Shown here piece after piece: positions 42,298 to 54,600 of a DNA stretch of 64,000 nt. The notes beneath the pieces are model-generated. The model made no database searches. It was not told the origin of the DNA and worked only from the letters and a program-made list of their open reading frames with translations. The stretch lies in the NCBI GenBank assembly GCA_024867545.1, contig JANFNE010000074.1, forward strand, positions 1 to 64,000, read 5' to 3'. This stretch comes from Phytopythium helicoides (taxonomy: Eukaryota > Oomycota > Peronosporomycetes > Pythiales > Pythiaceae). Position 1 is the stretch's first letter; every line of letters begins with the position of its first letter. The translations under genes and the position numbers were made by a program.

Positions 42298-45200
42298 ATG
42301 GAGGATCCAGATGCTCCTGGTCCAGATACTTCCTCTGTGACGCCAACCCCCTACGTTGCTGCGAACACTCCTCGTGCACAAAGCAGTGTATCTATTGATG
42401 CGCCTCAACGACAAGCTCCAGTGACTGCAGCGGTGGTGATCAGTCCTCGAAATGCAAAGATTGCTCCAAAAGAACCGACAAGCGCTGCATCTGCCGCAGC
42501 CAGTGTGGACCCGGAGATCAACTTTCGCTTTCTTGATCTATATCGCTTCGCTTCCGCTTGGGATATGATGCTTCTGCTGCTGGGTTTGGTCATGGCAACT
42601 ACGAACGGCGCGCTGTTTCCATGCATGGCGCTCATCTTTGGCGAGGCGATCTCGAGCTTTCAGCCATTTGACCAAGACGCCGTGAACAACGCTGCACTGC
42701 TGTATCTTGGCATCGCTGTGCTTCTTTTTATAACAGACTATGGGGCTTACGCGCTTTTTGCGCTTACTGCTGAGCGCCAAATGCTCAAGCTACGTGAAGC
42801 TGGCTTCAAACACATGCTGCACTTGCACGTTGCGTGGTATGACGCCCATGACGCACTTCAACTGTCGAGCCGTCTTACAGGCGACACGATCAAGATCAAA
42901 GAAGGCATGGGACAAAAGTTCGGCGACGCACTAAAGTTCACGGCACAATTCGTCGCTGGCTACGTCATTGGTTTTATCAAGGGATGGGATATCACGCTCA
43001 TCATGTCTTGCGTACTTCCACTGATCGCGATATCTCTGTCGTGGCTCATCAAGACGCTACGAACGCGAACGGAGCGCGCTCAAAAGGTGTATGCTGAAGC
43101 TGGAGCCGTCGCTGAAGAAACGCTGGGGGCTATGCGACTATTGTGTCAAACAACGGTGAGCGGCGCGCAATTGGCAAGTATGAAGCAAAGGCGATGCGAG
43201 CAGAGAGCGAGAATATCCAACTTGCCAAGTTTACCGCTGTTGTTCTCGGCGTGTTCTTTGCAAGTATGTGGTTCATGTACGCGGCAGGACTCTGGTACGG
43301 AGGCAAACGCGTTGCTGACAACAAGACAACCCCTGGGAGCGTCTTCAGTGCGTTCTTCGGAGTCCTCATTGGATCGATGGCGATGGCTCAGATATCACCC
43401 AATATCTCGCTATTGCTGAGGCTAGAGGAGCTGCCGCTGCACTTTATCGGATTCTTGCAACTCCGTCCGCAATCGATGCTTCACTTGACAGCGTCGGAGC
43501 TTCTCCAAGTGAATGCCGAGGCGAGATCGAAGCAATTGGGCTCCATTTCGCGTATCCAAGTCGACCCGACGCACCGATTCTGAATGGCTACAACGTCAAG
43601 ATTTCTAGCGGTCAGACAGTAGCTTTTGTTGGTGCTAGCGGCGGTGGAAAATCGACGTTGATAGCTTTACTAGAGCGGTTTTATGACCCTACGGAAGGAA
43701 CAATTCTCCTCGATGGTAGAGATATCAAGGAGCTCAATGTCCGATGGCTACGCTCGCAGATTGGACTTGTTTCGCAAGAACCAGTGCTTGTTTGCGGCCA
43801 GTATCGGAGAAAACATCGCAATGGGACTAGCTAGCTCAACGGGTGCCTCGGCTATAGTGACTCAAGCGCAGATTGAGGCTGCCGCCAAGCTCGCAAACGC
43901 ACACGACTTTATCATGAGACTGCCAGCGAAGTATGACACGATGGTCGGTGAGAAAGGAGTGTCTTTGTCTGGTGGACAAAAACAGCGTGTTGCCATAGCA
44001 CGAGCAATCGTACGCGAACCGAAAATCCTAGTCTTGGATGAGGCAACAAGTGCGTTGGATGCTGAAAGTGAGCGAGTCGTCCAAGCCGCGCTCAACGATC
44101 TAATGGACAAGACGAAGATGACGACTCTAGTCATTGCACACCGACTTAGTACCGTCCGTCGTGCCGATAAAATGGTGGTTCTTGCACAGGGTCGTGTTGT
44201 AGAAGAAGGTTCCCACGAACAGTTGCTCAAAATCGATGAAGGCGTCTACAAGAATCTGTACACGATTCAGGAGGGAGCAACCTCAAAACAAAAGGAAGCA
44301 GACAGTGTCGAGCCAATTGTTGACAAAGAAGATGAGACCGACGGAGAAGCTGATAATCGACTGACAAACAAGCTGGATGTGGCTGCTTCGGAAGCGTCCA
44401 TGGTTGAGGGTGAAAATGATGGCGACGGACTCACTCAATCGAGCAAGAAACCTTTTTCTCTCTGGAGAGTCGTCGCGCTTTGTCAACCTGAGCGTCGTCA
44501 ATTCCTCATGGGGTGCTTTGGAGCAGCGGTGGTCGGATGCTCCATGCCTGGATCCTGCAATCCTGATAAGCGGAATGGTCAGCTCCATGACGGAGAAATA
44601 TATGCTGTTCCAGGCGACGCACGATCACTCGCACATGGATGCGCTCTATGACGAAGTCCAGCTGTATGGCGCTCTATATGTTGGTGGTGCTGGAGTATTA
44701 TTCGTGGCTACTGCTCTTCAGCAGTTTTCTTTCAAGTTCATTGCTGAAAAGCTCACATCACGTCCTTCGACACATGCACTTCTCGGCACTATGTCGACAA
44801 GGAAATCGGGTTCTTTGATGACTCGACCAGAAACGCAACTGGCGCGCTGACGGCATCGCTCGCGACAAACGCCACAAGAGTTGCCCTGTTGTCTGGTGAG
44901 GCACAAGGGCGAACAGTCCAAGCTGTTTTCACTTTTATCGCAGCACTCCTCATCTCTTTCTTGCTTGGCAGCTGGCTTCTTTCCCTCGTGATGCTTGCAG
45001 TGTTCCCGCTTCTGATCTTTGGCCAAGTTATCCGAATGCAACAAATGCATAAGGGCGGGTCAAATGAAGACGATGCACTGGAAGACGCCGGTGCGCATGC
45101 TTCCCAGGCCCTTAGCAATATGCGAACGGTGATTGCTCTCGGTCTGGAACGGCCTCTCATCTCGAAAGTTTAGTGCTTTGCTCGAGAAACCGTTGCATGG

Positions 45201-46263
45201 AGGAGTCAAACTGGCGCACACCAACGGTGTTGCTGTTGGCTTCAGCTCTTTCATCATGTTTGCAGTCTACTCCCTCGTGTTTTGGTACGGCGGCACGCTG
45301 ATCCACGACGATAAGATTACTTTCCAGCAGCTGAATCCGAACCCTCATGGCCATCATGATGTCGGCTCAGGGTATCGGCTCTGCAGCAAGTTGGCTTGCT
45401 GACACCGACAAGGCTCGAGCAGCTGGCGCAGCGATTTTCTCGCTGGTGGATGCATCTGTGTCTATTGACGCGTTCGCCTCCGATGACAAAGGTACAAAAC
45501 TTGATCAAGTTGAAGGCCGAATTGAGTTTCAAGATGTCATGTTCAAGTATCCCCACGCGTCGCGAGGTGACCTGTGCTGAAACACTACTCCCTAACTAAT
45601 TGAGCCTGGACAAACAGTTGCCTTCTGTGGTGCAAGCGGCGGCGGAAAGAGCACTGTGATTGCGTTGCTCGAGCGCTTCTACGATCCGATGCGTGGCCGT
45701 ATTCTTCTCGATGGACACGACCTACGCGATCTGAATCTCCGTTGGCTGCGCTCTCAATTTGGTCTCGTTGGACAAGAGCCGACGCTCTTCATCGGAACGA
45801 TCGCGGAGAATATCGCTTACAGCATCGAAAGCGCCAAGGTTGTAACCCAAGAGCAAATCGAGGCCGCCGCCAAGATGGCTAACGCCCACGATTTCATCTC
45901 ACGATTCCAGAAGGATACAAGACCCAAGTTGGTATGAAAGGAGAGCAACTATCAGGTGGGCAGAAGCAACGAATCGCAATCGCCCGAGCTATTCTCAAGG
46001 ATCCAAGCGTACTTCTTCTCGATGAGGCGACGAGTGCACTCGATTCTGAAAGCGAGAAGATTGTGCAGGAAGCTCTCGACAAGGTGGTCGCGATCAAAAG
46101 GCGCACAACGCTTATCATAGCGCACCGACTGTCAACGATTCGCAAAGCTGACAAGATTTGCGTCGTCAGCGGCGGACGTGTTGCTGAGCAGGGGTCACAT
46201 CATGAGCTCATAGCACGCAAAAATGGACTCTATGCAGGCCTAGTCGCCACCAGTCACGAGTAG
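42298..46263 (+). pseudogene. Full-size ABC-B (P-glycoprotein/MDR-like) transporter with about 11 single-base frame breaks
   Basis: Order TMD1-NBD1-TMD2-NBD2. NBD1: Walker [10 protein letters not shown] (about 43632), signature LSGGQKQR (about 43965), Walker [14 protein letters not shown]-loop IAHRLST. NBD2: Walker [10 protein letters not shown] (about 45632), signature LSGGQKQR (about 45951), Walker [14 protein letters not shown]-loop IAHRLST. Frame changes occur near 43134, 43408, 43789, 44551, 44766, 44807, 45168, 45334, 45570, 45594 and 45925, insertions and deletions summing to zero, so the whole length equals 1322 codons. I noticed no nonsense substitution in the proper frames. All key ATPase motifs are intact. 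A working drug/lipid exporter in badly sequenced DNA, or a young pseudogene. Confidence 0.78.
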
Positions 46264-46366
46264 CAAACGATTAGCACAGATCTAACTCCGTAGCATTGAT
46301 GTCTGCGCGAGAGTTCGCACATTTCCGTCAAGATGGAGGAGCTGATATCGGCACGAATTAATCCGA

Positions 46367-48715
46367 CTACATCACCTCGGGAACGGTACCGTATGGGTAC
46401 TCGCCCGTGCTGAGCGTGAACGTCGCGCACAGCGGGTTGAGCGCCGTCGCGGTCGAGTTGTACACGTCGCAATCCGTCTCGGGTTTGATCGCGATCACGT
46501 AGTCCGCGTCCTCCGCCACCTGCTTTAGACCCTGGCCGATCTGAGGGTAGTACACGCTCCAGTCGTCCTTGGTCAGAGTGAACGCTACGCTCGTCGACTC
46601 GCCAGCCTCCAGACTGATCTTGCTGAACTTCTTGAGCATCTTGACCTCCGGCACCGAGTACGAGCGGTACGGCTGCGTCAGAAACAGCATCACTGTCTCC
46701 TTGCCAGCCACCGACCCAGAGTTCGTCACTGTCACCGACACTTCGATCGTATCCGAGCTCGACGTCACGTTGGACGTGCTCAACGTCAGATTCGAGTAGT
46801 CGAACGTCGTGTAGCTGAGACCGTGACCAAAGTCCCACTGCATCTCGCAGTAGTCGCCCGACACGCACTGCGTGGTCACGCGATGGTTGTACGGGATGGC
46901 GATGTTGCCCGAGTCCTTCGGGTACGTGATGGGGAGACGTCCGCTAGGGTTCACCTGTCCGTAGATGATCTCGGCCATGGCCTGACCACCGAGCTCGCAC
47001 GGAAGCAAACCGTTCACCACAGCATACACATACTCAGTGAGTCCGTTCAGCAGACGCGGGCGACCTTCAAACAGAACAAGGATGACCTTCGTGCCAGTCG
47101 CAGCGATCTCCTTCACGTACTCGATCTGTCCAGCCGGAAGGTCAAGACTATTGATATCTCCAGACTTCTCTTCGTAGTTTGCCTCACCAATAGCGACAAT
47201 CGTGTACTCCGAGTTCGAGGCGTATTGCTTGGCAGTCTCCAAGTCGGCATCAGAGTACGACCCATTGGCATAGAGACCGTTGAAGTAGGTGACGCTCGAG
47301 TTGCCGGCGACGTTCTCCAGTCCGTCCTTGAGTGACACACCATGCACAAAACCATGGCTGCTGGGAATGCCAGCAGCAAGGAAACTCCACCCACTACACT
47401 GGTAGCCGACGTTGTCAGCGGAATGTCCCGTCAGGAAAACTTGTGTCCCATTGGCAAGTGGCAGCGTGTCGTTGTTCTGGAGCAGCACAGTTGACTCACG
47501 AGCAAGCTGCAGAGCTGCTTCGATGCCTTCGTCGTTGCCAACGAGGTCAATGTTCTCGGCTCCTGGGTACGGGTTGTCGTACAATCCGAGCCTTACCTTC
47601 ACCTTGATGACCCGTCGAGCAGACTCTCGAATACGGTCAAGAATGGCTGGGTTCTCTTCCAAGATGGTATAAGTATCGTTGACGAACGTTGGCTGGTAAC
47701 TCAGCATGCTCATATCCAGCGAAGATCTCTCGAGAGTAAACTTGACAGCTTCAGTAGACGTTCGCGCGGTGCGATGGAAATCGCGCTGTTGGTTCACTTC
47801 ATCAAAGTCCGATACGGCGAAGCCCTCGAACGCCAAGTCGTCACGGAGCAGCGTCTTCATCATACGCGAGTTGGCAATAGTTGGAGCTCCGTTCACGGAG
47901 ATGTAGTTCTCCATCGTCGTTAGCACACCAGCATCCATCGCAGCCTTGAATGGAGGAAGGAAGTAGTTCAGCAAGGCGAAGTCCGAAATCGTGACTCCCT
48001 CCTTGTCATGACCGGTTTGTGATCGCGAGTATGCAATGAAGTGCTTCAAGCAAGCAGCAGTTTGGTTGTTGCTCTGCAAACCACGGACAATCGCTTCCGC
48101 CATGACTGACACAAGGTGCGGATCTTCTCCGAACGTCTCGTACACGCGAGGCCAAAGCGGGTTGTAGGCGAGTTCGAGGACAGGACCAAACACCCAAGGA
48201 ATGCCAGCGGCAAGCGTGTCGCGAGCGGTGATCTCACCCATCTTGTACACCAAGTCGGGGTTGAACGAGGCGGCGCCGTTAATCTGCTGTCCGAACTTGA
48301 CAGCACCATAGATCGACCCGGCACCATGCACCGAGTCGATACCGTGGATCATCGGGTGGCCGGTTTCCTCGAGCGTGATCTCCTGGATGCGCGAAACGAA
48401 GCTGCGAAGCTCTGTTGCATTCCAGGCGTATGTCTGAGAGTCGTTGGTGTAAGTCTTGGCAACCAATGGAGAGCTCTCGTACGATCCCACGCGCTGCTTC
48501 GCGTACGCACGAACAGCGTCTTCGTTGAGGCTGTAGTCGGAGTTGACAATGAAGTATGAACCAGCTTGAGCCATCTGACCGATCAAGTCGGCGACGGTGA
48601 GGTTTGCCATGATCTGGTCGACGCGAGCATCCCACTCGTCGGCAGCCACCATCGGCTGGACGGCAGTGAGACCTAGTGCGGTGAGCACGAGCGCCTTGAG
48701 CCAGGTCTTTAGCAT
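46367..48715 (-). CDS. Secreted GH3 beta-glucosidase-like enzyme, copy 1
   Basis: 782 residues. Signal peptide MLKTWLKALVLTALGLTAVQ, ending near residue 25. GH3 (alpha/beta)8 domain with GIDSVHG, KHF (224-226) and the nucleophile motif VSDFDEV (Asp about 303); then the GH3-C domain (QYASNSEYTIVAIGE..., GRLPITYP) and a C-terminal fibronectin III-like domain (VTNSGSVAGKETVMLFL). It should hydrolyse beta-linked glucosides outside the cell, e.g. cellobiose or laminari-oligosaccharides. Start chosen to match copy 2; an ATG eight codons upstream exists only here. Convergent with the ABC gene, about 100 bp between stops. Confidence 0.93.
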   Translation of the reverse strand: MLKTWLKALVLTALGLTAVQPMVAADEWDARVDQIMANLTVADLIGQMAQAGSYFIVNSDYSLNEDAVRAYAKQRVGSYESSPLVAKTYTNDSQTYAWNATELRSFVSRIQEITLEETGHPMIHGIDSVHGAGSIYGAVKFGQQINGAASFNPDLVYKMGEITARDTLAAGIPWVFGPVLELAYNPLWPRVYETFGEDPHLVSVMAEAIVRGLQSNNQTAACLKHFIAYSRSQTGHDKEGVTISDFALLNYFLPPFKAAMDAGVLTTMENYISVNGAPTIANSRMMKTLLRDDLAFEGFAVSDFDEVNQQRDFHRTARTSTEAVKFTLERSSLDMSMLSYQPTFVNDTYTILEENPAILDRIRESARRVIKVKVRLGLYDNPYPGAENIDLVGNDEGIEAALQLARESTVLLQNNDTLPLANGTQVFLTGHSADNVGYQCSGWSFLAAGIPSSHGFVHGVSLKDGLENVAGNSSVTYFNGLYANGSYSDADLETAKQYASNSEYTIVAIGEANYEEKSGDINSLDLPAGQIEYVKEIAATGTKVILVLFEGRPRLLNGLTEYVYAVVNGLLPCELGGQAMAEIIYGQVNPSGRLPITYPKDSGNIAIPYNHRVTTQCVSGDYCEMQWDFGHGLSYTTFDYSNLTLSTSNVTSSSDTIEVSVTVTNSGSVAGKETVMLFLTQPYRSYSVPEVKMLKKFSKISLEAGESTSVAFTLTKDDWSVYYPQIGQGLKQVAEDADYVIAIKPETDCDVYNSTATALNPLCATFTLSTGEYPYGTVPEVM

Positions 48716-48739
48716 AGCAGCCGCTGGTGTTCTCGTCAC

Positions 48740-49282
48740 AGGAAGTCAACTTGGGAAGCAGCTGGCGAAATAGAGAATGGGAGCAACTGAAGCTCGGCCT
48801 CGAAGAGCAAAAAGGATGGAGAGGCAAGTGAGACCTGTCAGGATTACGGCTTGCTGCTCCAATATACTGTACGCAGATCGTGCATGCTGTGCACTTCCAC
48901 GGGATGAGATCACGCTTCGGTGTGCACGGACATGTCACTGCAACTCTGCAGTGTGTCCATCTCGATCTTCAGTGCAGAAACGGGTTGGTGCTCCAAAGTT
49001 CAAGCGCCAACTTGATTGATTTGCTTGCGGCTGATTGCTCTTGCGCTTCAACTCGCGGACAGCCTTTACAGCTGTGCGGTTCATGCAGCAATGACTTTGC
49101 ATCTTCCTTGGGACGGATCAGCTGGTCTTGGTGAGACGCGGATGCTGCGTTTCCCGATCTGAACTGCAACCACGCCTCAAAGGGCTGACCTCATCTCAAA
49201 GGATTCATTACGAGATGCAAGCCTCAGCAAGGGCCACTTCCATACGATAGGACTAATCCAACGGAAGCTACACCCAACAGCA
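48740..49282. other. Spacer between GH3 copy 1 and the PX-GOLD gene
   Basis: Contains the GH3 promoter on the minus strand; otherwise no gene seen. Confidence 0.45.
48761..48784 (-). promoter_or_regulatory. Inr/FPR core promoter of GH3 copy 1
   Basis: On the minus strand CTCCCATTCTCTATTTCGCC, aligned with TCTCATTCTCCATTTCGCC of copy 2, about 55 nt upstream of the ATG. Confidence 0.6.
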
Positions 49283-51258
49283 TTACTCTTCATTGCTCGA
49301 TTGCTCCGAGACGACAACAAATCCTTCCGGGAGGCTAGAAGTGTCATCTTCGTCACTCATGCGCGATTCGAGCGCGTCCATGCTCTCGGTCCTTGAAGGC
49401 TGTCCAACCGCGCCTGCAGACTGCGTTGCATCATGCGCGCTTCTTGGGCTTCTTGGATCAAAGCTGTCAAGTTGACTTGAGAGAACGGTTGGAGTCGCTT
49501 GACCTCCTGCACCAATACTGCACGATGCGCCTTTAGCTTATGAGCTTCCTCCTTCGAGGTTTCAAGCTCCTGTCTGTGTCACTCGGAGCTGTTCTTCCAA
49601 GACTGCATTTTCTTCTAATGCCGCAGTGAGCTTTGCATCAAGAAGCAGGTTTCGTTTCTCACTCTCCGCCGTTTCGATCGAGCGCCATAGGCATTGCTCT
49701 TGAAACGAGGCGCAGAGAGCTTTTACTCGATCGTGCTCGCTTGAATCCACCTGGCTCCCATCGGCTAGCGATGACACTGGGATGAATTGGGCTTCTTGCT
49801 TTTGCTGGTTAGCAGGATCTGCTTCGCGATCCCTCTTGCTAATAACCGCCTCGTGCTCAAGCTGAGTGATCGTCTCCAGATTTGCTTTGTAGATCTCGTT
49901 TGCAATGTCTGCCTGATCGCGCGCCTCGCGCAGCTCTCGTTTCGTGTCTGTCCACGACTGCGTTAGCTCAGCCTACACACAGAGTAAGTCAGACAGTTAG
50001 GCAATCGAAAATGCCAAGACAGGATCCGACTCTGGCACTCACCACACGTGCCTCCAATTGGCGAATCTGAAATGCCTGCTCTTGCATCTCTCCATGCTCA
50101 TGAAGGCAACTGCAGTCAGTAACTGCCATTCTTAACGTCACTGCCGTCGCTGAAAAGGGAATTGCGCTCGCTACGGTCATCGTCATGTGTGCACCACTCA
50201 GGCAGTTCGTCGGGTGACGCTGGACGGCATTGCGTTGATAATTCAAAATACGCCTGCAGCCAGTTGCCGGTCTCTTGGGCCACTATATGAGCCGCAGCAT
50301 CCGACTTCAAAGTTTCAAGCAGGTTAGTTAGACTTGTATCGTCGATCTGCTTCTTCACACCAATCTGAAAGCGAAGCTGCTTGGACTTCACGCAGTTCAT
50401 GTCGGCGTTTTCCCACGAAAGTCGGAGAACTCCAGCTTTCTCAGAGGAGAAGTGGCCGTGCGCGCACCTCTCCGGAGTGCCAGTGAGTTGTTCAGCGAAC
50501 TCGAGTGCAGACCAGTGGCGCACAACCTCCCATGGAGCCGCGGTTTCCGCCTCTTCGAAGTTTATCGACTCCTCAGCATACGGGTCGACAGGAATTGCCG
50601 CCTGCACAGCGTCGTCAGGCAAAAAGTGCACAGCGAACTTGAGATCCTCGCGCTGGGACTCGAACTTCCACACTACTACTGCGTCTGCACCGGCCTCGCT
50701 GGCTGGGAGGACGACCTCGTGCTCAAACGAGCAGCCAGCTGGAATCCATTCATCTCTGTCTTGCTTGAGAATTGTCTCGTGGCGATCAGCTGCCGATGGC
50801 GACGACCGCTCCTCCGTCACCACTCTGCTGGGTGACATGCCGGCAGAGTCCAGACCTGCCAGCGCTTCTTCAATGGCCCGCTGATACAATGCCTTCATCT
50901 CCTGCAGCGCTTCGTCCTGGGAAGCGCAGGCGAACACATCCGGCGCCACGAAGCGCAGCAGCGCTGGGGCATTGCTGTCGTCGCCAAGCGCGTCCGTTAG
51001 AAACTTCTCGAGCGCAAACCGCAGTCGCTGGCGCCGCGCAGCCGCCGAGAGCAGCGAGCGCGCGTCGTCCGCCGCCAGCAGCGCCTCCCAGTCGCTCTCG
51101 GCCGCCCCCATTGTCCTCGCGAGCGCCTGGAAGTCGCTCAGCGAGCGCTCGAGCGCCACGACGCGCCCCGCTTCTCCCTGCGGCGCGCGCCAGTGCAGCA
51201 GCACGTCGAAGCGCGCGTCTCGGTCGTCGTCGGGCAGCGGGCCTAGCAGCACCTCCAT
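49283..51258 (-). CDS. PX-like, GOLD-domain, coiled-coil protein (one intron, frame breaks)
   Basis: N-terminal about 110 residues (LHWRAPQGE..., LEKFLTDALG, LRFVAPD) look like a PX domain. A GOLD domain follows (IPAGCSFEHEVVLPA, AVVVWKFES, AGVLRLSWENA). After it comes a heptad-rich coiled coil (HEHGEMQEQAFQIRQLEARV, then AELTQSWTDTKRELREARDQ) and an acidic C-terminus ending VVVSEQSSNEE. A clean 70-nt GT-AG intron (49973-50042) joins the two coiled-coil parts in phase 0. Single-base shifts seem needed near 50135, 49572 and 49395. PX binds phosphoinositides and GOLD occurs in secretory-pathway proteins, so an endosome/Golgi trafficking adaptor is inferred. Divergent from the LtaS-like gene. 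Confidence 0.6.
49973..50042 (-). other. GT-AG intron, 70 nt
   Basis: On the minus strand the donor reads GTG|GTGAGTGCC and the acceptor CTCTGTGTGTAG|GCTGAG. Removing it fuses coiled-coil sequence QLEARV and AELTQSW without changing phase. This size is typical of oomycete introns. Confidence 0.75.
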
Positions 51259-51643
51259 CTCGGCCTTTCTACTGCTGCTTGGGTCACTTGGCGTCGCCGG
51301 CGACTACGTCTTCTTGCGCGTAAATCCTGCAAAGCAGTCTCCAATCGTCAGATTACTGCATCCATACACTCCCCTTTCATGCTTTTCCGCGACGAAAAGC
51401 ACCACCTTTCCGCACATTCCAGGCGGTTTCGATCTTGTCTCAGTGGGGAAACGCACCTGCATACAAATCGCAGCATGTACGTGGCCGGCCTTTCTCGCCT
51501 TCCCGCTTCTCCCACGGTGCCGGCACAACCGCTCGACGGCCCGCGGCATAGTGAGCGCCATAGCTTCCGGGCCGGCACCGCGCCGCTCCCCCACATCGCT
51601 CGCCGCCGCGCTCCCCCCAGCTCCAGCGCCAGCGGAGCGCGCC
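51259..51643. other. Divergent spacer, PX-GOLD and LtaS-like genes
   Basis: About 385 bp between the two start codons; presumably a bidirectional promoter. Open frames cross it only because it is GC-rich. Confidence 0.45.
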
Positions 51644-54600
51644 ATGCCCACCATCTACCGGCGCGCGCGCGGCCTGTCGCCGCCTCCGGACGAGTGCCAC
51701 CCCTCGCGGCTGCGCGTGGCGCCCGACGACCTCGAGGACGACGCGGTGGCGGCGCCTCGGCGGCGCTGGTGGCGGCGCCTCAAGCGCCGAGACGGACTGG
51801 CCGTCGCGCTGGCCACGCAGCGCGTCTCGCGCACGCTGTGGCTCGCTGCGCTCGTCTACGCCTTCTGGGGGCTCCCGGCGCTCGGACGCCTGCTCGCCGG
51901 CGTGCGCTACGCACATCGCTTCCACCTGCCGGCGCTGCTCGCGGGGCTCGCCGCCGGCGCGCTGCAGGACGCCGCGGTGTTTCTACAGGCCTCCACGGCG
52001 CTTTACTTCGTCAAGCTGCTGCTCGACCCGCCCTCGCCGTCTGCAGGAGCCGACGCCGCGGCGGTGCAGCGACGGTTTCCCAACAGCGGGTTCATGCGCA
52101 ACCACCTTTCGCCCTACGCCCGACTCCCCGTGTACCGACCGGTTCTCGCGAACGAATATGACCAAGCGGCTGAGCCCGTGGCAGGACAGCCCGCGCCTGT
52201 TGCAGGTCCCTCTGGACGCAACCACCTGACGCTGGTGGCGGCGTCTCCATTCACGTCCCCGCTCGCTATTGCGCGGCGGTCGCGGTCAAGAGCTGCACGG
52301 TTCGGCGTATTTGGCGGGTCATTAGGACGAGTCCCGGCACCGCCAGCCGCTCCGTCTGAATCGACCAGCTTCTGCACCTCACTGAGCCGGGTTTGTCGTC
52401 GCGTGGTTGTGGCTACGCTCCTGCTTGCGATCGTTGTGGTCTCGACAGTGGCTAGCGTCGCAGACTTTTGCCTTCAAGTCGCGCTCCACCCAAGGCTCGA
52501 TCGAGCACGTGTGAACATCTTCCTATCCTATGCTTCGCAGTTTATTGCGGCATTTGTCGAGCGCGCATCGCTGACCAACTCATCATCTGATCCAAGTATC
52601 CTTGATGAGGTTGACACCAGCGGCTACGACGACGGGGATCTCCCGCGCTCGGTCGTGTTTTCCTGGGGTATCTGGGGAGCCTTGGTGCTGCTGCTCACTT
52701 ACGGATTCTTTACCGGGAAGCTGCCGCTTTTGCCGGATGTTTTACATCTCCCGGCGAAACTTGTCTGCTGCGATCGGTTTGGATTTTGCTGTTGGCGTCG
52801 AGATGACATTGCAGCGCGCAAGAATTCACTGCCACTGTCTTTAAACGAAGTCGAAGAGATTGCTTTGACGACGCCTGCTCCGCAGCGACGGTTATGTGAA
52901 CCCCCACAGTGGATGCAGCGATGTTGGGCTGGGCTCAAGTGGTTTGGTGCGTGCGTATGGCTTTCTGACACGCGTCCATCAAGGTTACGCCGGAGAAGCG
53001 GCGGCTCCATTTCCATCCCAAGCAACTTGATAGCCGGCAACTCTTCGACAGCAACAGCAGCATCTATGTCTATTAGCTGGCCAACTGCTTCGACAACGGC
53101 ATCTGCTCCTGTCGCGTACGCATTTTCTGGTGGCAGTGGCTCGTCGTCATCACCTACGATTGTACAAAAGCCGGTTGCTACGCTGTGGCGCGGTGTGCTT
53201 ATGACGCTGTTGACAACCATGATGGCGCTGACAACGGCTATTACGCTCGACCTGCACGCTGGACTCGACATGCCGTTGATGGCAAACGCTCTTTTCGCCC
53301 TCGAGACGGAAAATCTGGTGGCGCGTGCAACTGGTGGCACCGCGTCGCTGACTGTTCGCCATGTTGTTAACTGTACATTAGCTTCCGAGACCCTTCTTGG
53401 CGCGTTGGGCCATGGCGAGGAGTACTCGCTGGGGGGCATCGGTAACGATGATCGATGCTCGCTATTGTGGCGCGAAACGACCACCTTCCGAGGCGATCGC
53501 ATTGTGGAGCTTCCGAACCTGGGGCTATTGGAAACGAAGTATGAGGACACCAGCAGCATCGCTGACAAGAAGAGTGTCGACACAAACTCTTCGGTGCTGA
53601 CAGCATCTCCTCTTGTGAATGCGTCCGACCCTCCGAACATCATCGTCATCCATATGGCATCATGGAGGCACCTGGATGTTGGGGTTCTTGGCGGTCAAAC
53701 CAAGAAGAAAAAAGTGGCGAGTGGACGTGGTATTACTCCCCAGTTTGATGCTCTTGCAGCCTCGGGTGTGCTGTTCACGAGTCACTACACTCCTTGCGTC
53801 CAGTCGTCGCCGTGCACACTGCTGACAACGCTGTTTGGTATGCAGCCGCCGTGTGCTGATCCTACCGAGTCGCCCTTCGGCTCGTTGAAGCGGTTCGTCG
53901 GCACCTCGACTACTACTGGTGTGTCAGCACCATCAGTAGAAGTTCGTGGTCTCCCCCAATTTCTCAAGCAGCGCGGGTACCAAAATGTGTTTTGGCGGGC
54001 GACTGATCTTGCTAGAGATCACGAAGATGAGTTCCTGACTCTAAACGGCTTTGATAAACTTGTCGATGATCGCAAGGTTCGTCAATTGCTGCGTGACGCT
54101 CGTGTTGATGGTGATGTCAAAACACCAACACTGGACGATGATGACCATGTTGGTGCTGGCATCCACGATCACCTGTCGTTCGGGATGTTGCTGTATGCTA
54201 TCGAAGAGGCGTACAATGCATCGCTCATGACACCCACAACGAATGAGCTTGCCAGCAACAGTAGTGAAGGCAGCGTTGTGAAGTCCAATGATACCTCTAG
54301 CGCGATCAAGGTGATGAACACTACGACTGGGACAGATATCTCAACAATGATAGTCTCCGCCCCGACGACGGTTGTGGAGAGCAACGCAAGTGACGCAGTT
54401 GTTCTGAACGTGAGCGCAGTCAAAGGTCGGCATTACCATCCAGTTATCAATGCAACGGTATCAAACGAAGACCTCGGCGTCAATATTTCGGCAATATCGA
54501 ATGCAAATGTGACGACGGACGAGACTGAAACCCCAGCTACTGTTGCTCCGCCATCGATGACAGCTGGGCTGCGTGCGCCATTTTTCATTGATATGTACAC

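Noticed and set aside
50972..51643. Upstream 224-codon extension of the LtaS-like gene
   Set aside because: It overlaps the PX-GOLD gene on the other strand and has the composition of an antisense GC-rich frame.
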